Assembly (NCBI RefSeq): GCF_004118635.1
Contig: NZ_SDGU01000026.1
Span: 62,001 to 126,000, forward strand
Length of the DNA: 64,000 nt
Source: Chlorobaculum sp. 24CR
GTDB taxonomy: Bacteria; Bacteroidota; Chlorobiia; Chlorobiales; Chlorobiaceae
Direction of reading: 5' to 3'
Part shown: positions 57,334 to 64,000 of the stretch, one piece after another
How the letters are laid out: every line of letters starts with the position of its first letter
Position numbering within the stretch: position 1 is the first letter of the stretch
Notes under the pieces: model-generated
Told to the model about the DNA's origin: nothing
Databases searched by the model: none
Seen by the model: the letters and a program-made list of their open reading frames with translations, nothing else
Position numbers and translations under genes: made by a program

Positions 57334-58029
57334 TCAGTATCTCCTCGAAAAATACCGGTCACGAAGCTGCCAGACCGCTTTCATCGCGAGCGGTTCGCCG
57401 TCGAAGACGATCTGGCGGCTCCGCTTGTCCTTCCGCTTTTTCAGGTAACTCGTGACGTTCATCCAGCGGATTGTCTCCTCGCCGGTGCGCTCGACCGTTT
57501 GGCGACGACGCGAATGAAGGCTTCGGCATCCGACGCCTCGCCGACGCTGACCACCACGCCAAGATGGCGTTCGGGCAGCAGCAGCGACGAGTCGGCGGGA
57601 ATCGCGCCGAGCACGGGCGCGTTGCAGAAGGTTTCGATGGCTTGGCGCTGCTTCGACTCCTGCCGCGCGGTGGCGACATGGTTGAGAATGACGCCCGCGA
57701 TCCGAACCTTCGGCGGCATCGCCTGGAGGCCGAGCACCTGCGCGGCTACGCCGCGATTCATCCGGCGGCTGTCGATCACCAGCAGCACCGGCGTGTCGAG
57801 CAACGCGGCCAGCCTCCTCGCCCATCATCCAGGTGTCGAGATTGTAGCACTCGCCGCCGCTCGCCACGCGGCGCCACATCGGATCGATATAGTCCGGCCC
57901 CTTCTTGAAGCTGACCACCGGCAGCCCTCTTTCGGCCAAAAGCCGAAGCAGCCCCAGGCTCACCGTGGTCTTCCCGGCGCTCTTCCACGAAGCCGAAATC
58001 ATCAGCCTCGGAATCGAAATCAAAGCCAA
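57334..58029 (-). pseudogene. remnant of a cobyrinate a,c-diamide synthase (CobB/CbiA) gene
   Basis: From ATG 58029: LMISASWKSAGKTTVSLGLL (P-loop) and FKKGPDYIDPMW...CYNLDTWMMG are CbiA motifs. About 70 residues in, the frame runs off family sequence. In another frame LLDTPVLLVIDSRRMNRGVAAQ and AGVILNHVA ... VLGAIPADSSLLLPERHLGVV continue the same protein, but some 30-40 residues that normally lie between are missing. The C-terminal glutamine amidotransferase domain is absent. Deletion plus frameshift; the last 50 codons of the first frame (about 57334-57480) resemble nothing I know. Confidence 0.8.
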
Positions 58030-58405
58030 ATCAGCAACTCCTTACAGAATTTATTCGCTTGGGCAATATCACCCGAACGCCTATACAGCACCGGATTAGC
58101 ACGCTGCAAGAAAAAATTATCTTATTATTATATAATATTTTAGAAAAGAATTAATCTATTTGAGGATGTACTTCTTAACCCATATTGCTATTCAACAGCA
58201 TAGCGACAAAAAAGCATTAGTCCAATCGCAGCGGAATTGGTTTTTCGGAGAAAAGTAGGTCGTGTGCTAAACAGGAATAGATTAGGATGGTTACATATCA
58301 CCGAAAAATCGCATTATATTTCAAATTAGCATTTTGAATGATTGTTACTGGCAGCAAGCCTCTCGTAACAATCATCGACTGAATCAAAGGGATTAGGGAT
58401 CAACA
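58030..58405. other. AT-rich intergenic region upstream of the ImmA-like gene
   Basis: 376 nt, with ATTATTATATAATATT near 58125. Presumably carries the promoter of the ImmA/PIN pair. No ORF or RNA recognised. Confidence 0.5.
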
Positions 58406-59557
58406 ATGAGCACAGTTTCTGCCTCCATTCCGGTATTGCAATGGGCAGCCAGCAGAGCTTGGCTCAGTGATACTGAGTTGGAAAAACGGTTCAGAAAATG
58501 GCCACTGTGGCTGAAAGGTGAAGCATCCCCAACGTTGAAACAGTTGGAGGATTTCGCAAGGCTCACGCATACACCGTTCGGTTATTTTTTCCTGCCTGAC
58601 CCGCCAGAGCTGACCTTGCCTGTCCCGGATTTTCGCACTCATCGTGACAATCATTTACGTGAACCAAGCACAGCATTGCTCGACACGATTTATCTGTGCC
58701 AGCAACGGCAGGAGTGGTTTCGCGAGTATGCCCTGATCCAGGGATTACAGCCATTACGGTTTGTCGGCAGTGCAACAATATCGGATGATCCTGATGCTGT
58801 TGCCGCACAGATGCGTCAGGAGCTATCGCTCTCGGTCGCTGAATGTCAAGCCCTTCCAACATGGACCGATGCACTGCGTCAGCTTATCGCAAAAGCGGAA
58901 GAGGCCGGTGTGCTTGTCATGGCCACTTCCATCGTCGGAAGCAATAGCCATCGGAAACTGGATGCACAAGAGTTCCGCGGTTTTGCCTTTACCGATAATG
59001 TCGCGCCACTGATTTTTCTGAATGCCGCAGACAGCAAAGCCGCACAAATGTTCACGCTTGCGCATGAACTGGCGCACATCTGGCTTGCTGAAAGCGGCCT
59101 GTCTAATCCAGAGGCAGGTGTCATTCCTGAATTACAGATTGAACGCTGGTGCAATCATGTCGCCGCTGAATTGCTGGTACCAAAAAAGGAATTGCATAAT
59201 GCTCATGATCCTGGCATACCTGTCGAAAAGGAGATGCACCGTCTGGCCCGGTTTTTCAAGGTCAGTACCCTTGTGGTTTTACGGCGTCTTTTCGAAGCGG
59301 GATTTATCGACAGAGCGACGATGAACCAATGCTATCAGGAGGAGCTTGATCGCATCCTTTCGCTTGAAAAACGCAAAAGCCCTGGTGGTGATTTTTACCG
59401 AACTCTTGGAGCTCGCACCGGGAAGCGCTTTGCGCGAGCCATACTATTCAGTACGCTGGAAGGGCATACCCTGTTCAGGGACGCTTTCCGTCTTTTGGGC
59501 GTACGAAAGTCGGCAACCTTTTACGAAGCAGCGCATGAACTGGGAGTGATGCCATGA
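58406..59557 (+). CDS. ImmA/IrrE-family metallopeptidase with N-terminal XRE-like region
   Basis: 383 aa. Residues about 25-60 (WPLWLKGEASPTLKQLEDFA, HTPFGYFFLPDPPE) form the helix-turn-helix-like lead-in seen in XRE-ImmA proteins. The protease motif FTLAHELAHIWL (H-E-x-x-H) and the downstream ERWCNHVAAELLVP (third ligand region) match ImmA/IrrE (DUF955). Family members cleave repressors, or act as antitoxin-like partners. Its stop overlaps the DUF4411 start (ATGA). Confidence 0.9.
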   Translation: MSTVSASIPVLQWAASRAWLSDTELEKRFRKWPLWLKGEASPTLKQLEDFARLTHTPFGYFFLPDPPELTLPVPDFRTHRDNHLREPSTALLDTIYLCQQRQEWFREYALIQGLQPLRFVGSATISDDPDAVAAQMRQELSLSVAECQALPTWTDALRQLIAKAEEAGVLVMATSIVGSNSHRKLDAQEFRGFAFTDNVAPLIFLNAADSKAAQMFTLAHELAHIWLAESGLSNPEAGVIPELQIERWCNHVAAELLVPKKELHNAHDPGIPVEKEMHRLARFFKVSTLVVLRRLFEAGFIDRATMNQCYQEELDRILSLEKRKSPGGDFYRTLGARTGKRFARAILFSTLEGHTLFRDAFRLLGVRKSATFYEAAHELGVMP

Positions 59558-60039
59558 CCTATCTGCTCGATGCCAATGTTTTCATCCAGGCAAAAAACCT
59601 GCATTACGGCCTCGATTTCTGTCCTGCGTTCTGGGAATGGTTGATCGAAAACAATGCCTCAGGAAAGGTGTTCAGCATCGACAAGGTCGCCGATGAAATC
59701 GCGGCTGGAGATGACAAACTGACCGGCTGGATGAACAATCACGCAAGCGACTTGTTTCTCAATACCGATAGCGGCACCGTAGAAAAATTCGGTCAGGTCA
59801 GCACTTGGGCGACCAGTCAGACGTATGAGCCTACGGCTATCAATACTTTTCTGCAGGTAGCAGATTTCTATCTTGTGGCCCATGCTCTTTCAGGCGGGCA
59901 CGTACTCGTTACGCATGAGATACCCTCCAATTCACAACGCAAAATCAAGATTCCCAATGCCTGCCTCGGACTCCAGCTACGGTTCATGACGCCTTACGAA
60001 ATGTTGCGTCGCGAGCAGGCACGGTTCATTCTTAGATGA
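59554..60039 (+). CDS. DUF4411 PIN-like domain protein
   Basis: 161 aa. YLLDANVFIQAKN gives the first Asp of the PIN fold, VFSIDKVADEIAAGDDKL the helix with conserved Glu, and ADFYLVAHALSGGHVLVTHE the last acidic patch. This is the DUF4411 pattern, usually encoded directly after an ImmA/IrrE-XRE gene. PIN toxins are RNases; toxin activity here is inferred. Confidence 0.85.
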   Translation: MTYLLDANVFIQAKNLHYGLDFCPAFWEWLIENNASGKVFSIDKVADEIAAGDDKLTGWMNNHASDLFLNTDSGTVEKFGQVSTWATSQTYEPTAINTFLQVADFYLVAHALSGGHVLVTHEIPSNSQRKIKIPNACLGLQLRFMTPYEMLRREQARFILR

Positions 60040-60191
60040 CGACAAGCGTAACTGATCTGATTCAAGCTCACAACCACCCCCCCCCAACACCTCCGGCACG
60101 TTAAATCCCGCTCGTTTGTTATATTCGAGGTTTGCGCTCCGCCCGGCGATGGGTGGCGGCCTCTGAAATTTTCAAACTCTCAGGTCTAACG

Positions 60192-61661
60192 ATGAGCAAT
60201 TCCGATCAGTCGCGGGTGCAGACGCAGAGTCTGTCGCCCGATAAAGTGATGCATAAACTGGTTTCGCTGGCCAAGCGGCGGGGGTTCATTTTCCCGTCGT
60301 CCGAAATTTACGGCGGCTTGTCGTCGTGCTTCGATTACGGGCCGCTGGGTAGCGAGATGAAGAAGAATATCAAGGATTTGTGGTGGAGTTCTATGACGCG
60401 CCGCCACCAGAATATCGTGGGCATCGATGCCTCGATCATGATGAATCCGACCGTCTGGGAGGCTTCGGGCCATGTGGCGAGCTTCAACGATCCGATGATC
60501 GATGACCGCACCACCAAGCGCCGCTACCGCGCCGACCACCTGATCGAGAATCACATCGCCAAGCTCGTGCGCGATGACAAAACCGACGATGCCGAGCGGG
60601 TGAAGGCGGCCTACGAGGGAGCCGACAGCGCTGAGGATTCCAACCGGGTGCTCTACGAGATCATCACCGGCGAGGGGATCAAGGCTCCCGATACCGGCTC
60701 CGGGGACTGGACGGAGGTGCGCCAGTTCAACCTGATGTTCCAGTGCAACATGGGCGCGGTGGCCGATACATCGAGCCTTGTCTATCTGCGCCCAGAAACG
60801 GCGCAGGGTATCTTCGTGAACTTCCACAACGTTCGCGAGTCGTCGCGCATGAAGGTGCCGTTCGGCATCGCCCAAATTGGCAAGGCGTTCCGCAACGAGA
60901 TCGTCAAGGGCAACTTTATCTTCCGCATGGTGGAGTTCGAGCAGATGGAGATGCAGTATTTTGTGAAGCCCGGCACGCAGCTCGAAGCGTTCGAGGCGTG
61001 GCGCGAGGAGCGCTTCCGCTGGTACTCCGAAACGCTCGGCATGACCAGAGAGAAGCTGCACTGGTACAAGCACGACAAGCTGGCCCACTACGCCGACCTG
61101 GCCTATGACATCAAGTTCGAGTTCCCGTTCGGCACGGAGGAGATCGAGGGCATCCACTCGCGCACCGATTTCGACCTCAGCCAGCATCAGCAGTACTCCG
61201 GCAAAAATATGGAGTACATCGACCAGACCACCAACGAGCGCTACATTCCGTACGTCGTCGAGACCTCGTCGGGCTGCGACCGCACCTTCCTGGCGCTGCT
61301 GTCGGACGCCTACCGGGAGGATGTGGTGGATGGCGAGCCGCGCGTGATGCTGAAGCTCGCCCCGAAGGTGGCGCCGGTGAAAGCCGCCGTGCTGCCGTTG
61401 ATGAAGAAGGGCGAGATGGGCGAAAAAGCCGCCCGTCTCTGCCGCGACCTGTCGGAAAACTTCATGGTGCAGTACGACGACGCGGCCTCGATCGGCAAGC
61501 GCTACCGCCGCCAGGACGAGATCGGCACGCCGTTCTGCTTCACAGTCGATCACGACACGCTGGAGAACGGCACCATCACCGTGCGCTATCGCGACACGGC
61601 GGCGCAGGAGCGGATCGAGATGTCGAAAGCCGCCGAGTTCCTGGCCTCGAAGCTGGTTTAA
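60192..61661 (+). CDS. glyS: glycyl-tRNA synthetase (alpha2 type)
   Basis: 489 aa from ATG 60192. RGFIFPSSEIYGGLSSCFDYGP, LRPETAQGIFVNF (class II motif), FGIAQIGKAFRNEI and MVEFEQMEMQYF are the homodimeric GlyRS blocks; the C-terminal anticodon domain starts near LKLAPKVAPVKAAVLPL. Charges tRNA-Gly. Confidence 0.96.
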   Translation: MSNSDQSRVQTQSLSPDKVMHKLVSLAKRRGFIFPSSEIYGGLSSCFDYGPLGSEMKKNIKDLWWSSMTRRHQNIVGIDASIMMNPTVWEASGHVASFNDPMIDDRTTKRRYRADHLIENHIAKLVRDDKTDDAERVKAAYEGADSAEDSNRVLYEIITGEGIKAPDTGSGDWTEVRQFNLMFQCNMGAVADTSSLVYLRPETAQGIFVNFHNVRESSRMKVPFGIAQIGKAFRNEIVKGNFIFRMVEFEQMEMQYFVKPGTQLEAFEAWREERFRWYSETLGMTREKLHWYKHDKLAHYADLAYDIKFEFPFGTEEIEGIHSRTDFDLSQHQQYSGKNMEYIDQTTNERYIPYVVETSSGCDRTFLALLSDAYREDVVDGEPRVMLKLAPKVAPVKAAVLPLMKKGEMGEKAARLCRDLSENFMVQYDDAASIGKRYRRQDEIGTPFCFTVDHDTLENGTITVRYRDTAAQERIEMSKAAEFLASKLV

Positions 61662-61672
61662 GAGAACGAAGA

Positions 61673-61949
61673 GATTGGGCGGAAGCCCTGAACTATTTTC
61701 AGGTCATGAACCCCGGACTAAAGTCCGGGGCAATTGTCATGGCCGAATTAGTAAAACGGACATCTCGATTTATTGTCGTGAGAAACTGGAGATATTCAGC
61801 AGGGTTTTAACCCTCCGGACATTCAGGATTCTTACATTCATGTTGCCCTGGCTTTCAAGCCGGGGATGCAAAATGGACAGGATTGGGCTAAAGCCCTGAA
61901 TTATTTTTTGATCCATGAACCCCGGACTGAAGTCTGGGGCAATTGTCAA
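61673..61949. repeat. largest cluster of dispersed hairpin repeats
   Basis: Two near-copies of a unit (GATTGGGC[T/G]...AAGCCCTGAA-TATTTT...CATGAACCCCGGACT-AAGTC-GGGGCAATTGTC, at 61673-61740 and 61883-61949) flank a middle part with GGGTTTTAACCCTCC and CTGGCTTTCAAGCCGGGG. It fills most of the gap between glyS and bchP. Confidence 0.8.
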
Positions 61950-61979
61950 AGAGCCTTACCGGACTAACAAGTCGAAGCA

Positions 61980-63131
61980 ATGTTATACGATGTCGCAATC
62001 ATAGGAGGAGGCCCGTCGGGCGCGGCTGCCGCGGAGATTCTGTCGAAAGCGGGCCACTCGACTATCCTCGTCGAACGCAATCTGTCGAACGTCAAGCCGT
62101 GCGGGGGAGCGATTCCGCTTGGCCTGATCGAGGAGTTCGACATTCCCGACGAGCTGGTCGAGAAGAAGCTGACCCGCATGAGCGTGCGCTCGCCGAAGGG
62201 TGAAACCATCTTCATGCACATGCCGAACGGCTACGTCGGCATGGTGCGCCGCGAGCGCTTCGACCGCTACCTTCGCGAGAAAGCGCAGAAGGCTGGCGCG
62301 GAGCTGGTCGAGGCGCTGGTGAAGAAAATTGACCGCGCGTCAGACCGCTTCACGATCCACCTCTTCAACAAGGAGGGCGAGGCGCTGCCGCCGGTGGAGG
62401 CTTCGTTCGTTATCGGCGCGGACGGCGCGAACTCCAAAACCGCCGAGGAGTTGGGCTTCCCGCCGAACGACCTGAAGGTGATCGCCATGCAGCAGCGCTT
62501 CCACTACTGCGACGAGCTGAAGCCCTACGAGGAGCTGGTGGAGATCTGGTTCGACGGCGAAGTCTCGCCCGATTTCTACGGCTGGATATTCCCGAAGACC
62601 GACCACATCGCCATCGGCACCGGCACCGAGGAGCACCGCCGCGACATCAAGCAGTTGCAAAAGCGTTTCGTCGAAAAGATCGGCATCACCGAAAAGCCTT
62701 ACCTCAACGAGGCGGCGAAGATTCCGATGAAGCCGCGCCGCTCCTTCACGCAGGAGCGCGCCATTCTCGTTGGCGACGCTGCGGGCCTGGTGACCCCGGC
62801 CAACGGCGAGGGCATCTTCTTCGCCATGCGCTCCGGCAAGCTGGGCGCGGAGGCGATGATCGAGCGCATCCGCAACAACACGCCGCTTTCGAGCTACGAG
62901 AAGAAGTTCCGCAAACTCTACTCGCCCATCTTCTTCGGATTGCAGGCGCTCCAGTCGGTCTATTACAAGAGCGACCGACTGCGCGAAAGCTTCGTGGCGA
63001 TCTGCCGCGACAAGGATGTGCAGGAGATCACCTTCGACTCGTACCTCTACAAAAAAATGGTGCCCGCACCGTGGAGCGTACAGATGAAGATCATGGCGAA
63101 GAACGTCTATCACCTCGCGAAGGGTTCGTGA
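61980..63131 (+). CDS. bchP: geranylgeranyl reductase family FAD enzyme (BchP-like)
   Basis: 383 aa. [21 protein letters not shown] (FAD loop), [32 protein letters not shown]-type [18 protein letters not shown] and [21 protein letters not shown] are family landmarks. BchP reduces the geranylgeranyl tail to phytyl on bacteriochlorophyll a and chlorophyll a esters. Green sulfur bacteria carry more than one such reductase, so a carotenoid or quinone substrate is a weaker alternative. Confidence 0.88.
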   Translation: MLYDVAIIGGGPSGAAAAEILSKAGHSTILVERNLSNVKPCGGAIPLGLIEEFDIPDELVEKKLTRMSVRSPKGETIFMHMPNGYVGMVRRERFDRYLREKAQKAGAELVEALVKKIDRASDRFTIHLFNKEGEALPPVEASFVIGADGANSKTAEELGFPPNDLKVIAMQQRFHYCDELKPYEELVEIWFDGEVSPDFYGWIFPKTDHIAIGTGTEEHRRDIKQLQKRFVEKIGITEKPYLNEAAKIPMKPRRSFTQERAILVGDAAGLVTPANGEGIFFAMRSGKLGAEAMIERIRNNTPLSSYEKKFRKLYSPIFFGLQALQSVYYKSDRLRESFVAICRDKDVQEITFDSYLYKKMVPAPWSVQMKIMAKNVYHLAKGS

Positions 63132-63185
63132 TGAGCCGGGCTGAAGGGATGATTGAGGCCACCTGCTCCCTGAATGACGAAAATT

Positions 63186-63277
63186 CGTCATCGCGAGTCC
63201 TGACCTGTCGGGACGTGGCGATCCATCTTTTGCCGCCCTTCGCTGAGTGCGCGTGGATTGCCGCGTCGCGATGCTCC
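63186..63277. repeat. imperfect palindromic element (GTCATCGCGAG / GGCGATCC ... GGATTGCC / CGCGATG type)
   Basis: CGTCATCGCGAG, CGTGGCGATCC, then GTGGATTGCCGCGTCGCGATGCTCC. The halves are partly inverted. The layout resembles the widespread GTCATTGCGAG...GGCAATCC non-coding repeats of many bacterial genomes. Directly after it comes the second-type repeat at 63303-63327. Confidence 0.6.
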
Positions 63278-63302
63278 TTTCCATGAAAAGACAGAGGAAG
63301 AG

Positions 63303-63327
63303 GACGGGCACAAGACCCGTCCCTACA
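63303..63327. repeat. second-type dispersed repeat
   Basis: GACGGGCACAAGACCCGTCCCTAC, palindromic, related to 28627-28655 and 55436-55474. Confidence 0.6.
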
Positions 63328-63453
63328 ATCGAAAATGATTGGTTTTTTTCTGGTTATTCATATTCAAGGTCCGTGCGCGGTATCGATCCGGATACGCGCT
63401 CCTCGCAACAGCGAGGATTCTGAAGTTTTTATCATCCTGTGTGAAGTACCCAC

Positions 63454-64000
63454 ATGCTGCTCTCTCCGCTGAACTGGCTGATCCACCTGTTTTCGTCGCT
63501 TGAGTGGGGCGTGGCGCTTGTCATGCTCTACCGCTACGGGCAGTTTATCGGGCGGCGGGATGTGCGGCGGTTCGCGCTCTTCATGCTGCCGCACTGGGTC
63601 GGGAGCTGGTTCGTGCTCTTCTACCACATCACCGGCGACACCATCATGCGCTTCCTCGAACTCTCCGAGGCGATCAACCTCTTGGGAAGCGTCGCGCTCT
63701 TGTACGCGACCCTCAAAATCCTGAAAGGGGAGGAGAAGCGGGAGGCCAAACCGGCCAAAGCGTGGATGGGCGCGCTGTTCGGCGGGGTGGCGCTGGCGGC
63801 GGGAAGCGGCTCGACGCCTTACTCGTTCATGATGGGCAGTAGCTGGTTCGACGCCGTTTTGCAGATTTCGAGCTTCGTCTATATGACTTTTCTGGTACTC
63901 TTGCTGAAGGTGCGCAAGCAGGATCCCGAGGCGTTCTCGGCATTGACCGTAGCGGGATTCTGGTTCGTGCTGGTCTTTATTTCTGTGACGGTGGTCTGCA
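63454..64000 (+). CDS. DUF2499/DUF3593-like membrane protein (Ycf49-type), partial at right edge
   Basis: 182 codons before the window ends. LLSPLNWLIHLFSSLEWGVAL, YRYGQFIGRRDVRRFALFMLPHW and SEAINLLGSVALLYATLKI match DUF2499 of cyanobacteria and plastids. After a Lys/Glu linker, STPYSFMMGSSWFDAVLQISS, FLVLLLKVRK and AGFWFVLVFI resemble DUF3593, which is a separate gene in cyanobacteria as far as I recall. About six membrane helices. A photosynthesis-related role is suggested by distribution only. Confidence 0.7.
   Translation, partial: MLLSPLNWLIHLFSSLEWGVALVMLYRYGQFIGRRDVRRFALFMLPHWVGSWFVLFYHITGDTIMRFLELSEAINLLGSVALLYATLKILKGEEKREAKPAKAWMGALFGGVALAAGSGSTPYSFMMGSSWFDAVLQISSFVYMTFLVLLLKVRKQDPEAFSALTVAGFWFVLVFISVTVVC

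Noticed and set aside
60070-60082. Homopolymer C run before glyS as a phase-variable tract
   Set aside because: Intergenic, about nine Cs, far from the start codon and without sign of affecting a frame.

Overview
The window reads as chromosome of a green sulfur bacterium (Chlorobiota), most likely a Chlorobaculum close to C. tepidum. The clearest marker is an intact bchU (bacteriochlorophyllide C-20 methyltransferase, 338 aa, Tyr246 and His290 both present). A BchP-type geranylgeranyl reductase, a fumarate reductase of reductive-TCA type and an ATP synthase operon lacking F1 alpha, beta and gamma agree with this. An intact BchU suggests a bacteriochlorophyll c or e strain rather than a bacteriochlorophyll d strain. 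Species identity is inference.

Layout. 1-5.5 kb: envelope and miscellaneous genes (CsgG-like, GNAT, YecA-like, four-helix-bundle, RlpA, esterase, PagL-like, cyclase). 5.7-12 kb: galE, the Fo/stalk operon atpZ-atpI-like-atpB-atpE-atpF-atpH, tRNA-Ala, a BamD-like lipoprotein and nadD. 12-18 kb: argS, a HAD phosphatase and trpS on the minus strand, then SRP RNA, a deoxyhypusine-synthase-like gene and a transaldolase. 18-21.5 kb: an accessory insert with a RhuM-family gene and a very AT-rich 661-codon gene of three domains. 21.5-28.5 kb: a frameshifted DinB-family gene, fumarate reductase BAC, pgeF and bchU. 28.7-47.3 kb: a CoA-transferase, then a complete minus-strand dcw (division and cell wall) cluster from mraZ to ftsZ. 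47.6-49.8 kb: a putative restriction-modification pair. 49.9-55.2 kb: housekeeping genes (NYN nuclease, chorismate mutase, mltG, pgk, rhomboid, DUF1232, macrodomain). 55.6-60 kb: a decaying region with two pseudogenes, a small secreted protein and an ImmA/IrrE plus DUF4411 PIN-like pair. 60-64 kb: glyS, bchP and a partial DUF2499-type membrane protein.

The strongest candidate for an undescribed system is the AT-rich gene at 19441-21426. It carries one intact and one degenerate copy of a nucleoside-deoxyribosyltransferase/TIR-like fold, then a C-terminal domain I cannot name. It follows a RhuM gene within otherwise GC-rich housekeeping DNA. Other points of note: a TrpRS with a four-Cys pattern typical of [4Fe-4S] TrpRS, an ArgRS whose HIGH motif reads TIGR, a three-copy 10-bp-phased MraZ operator, a terminator-like hairpin between atpE and atpF, a repeated structured non-coding element of about 60 nt, and hairpin repeats scattered even inside the dcw cluster.

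All calls come from reading the sequence. No database search was run.
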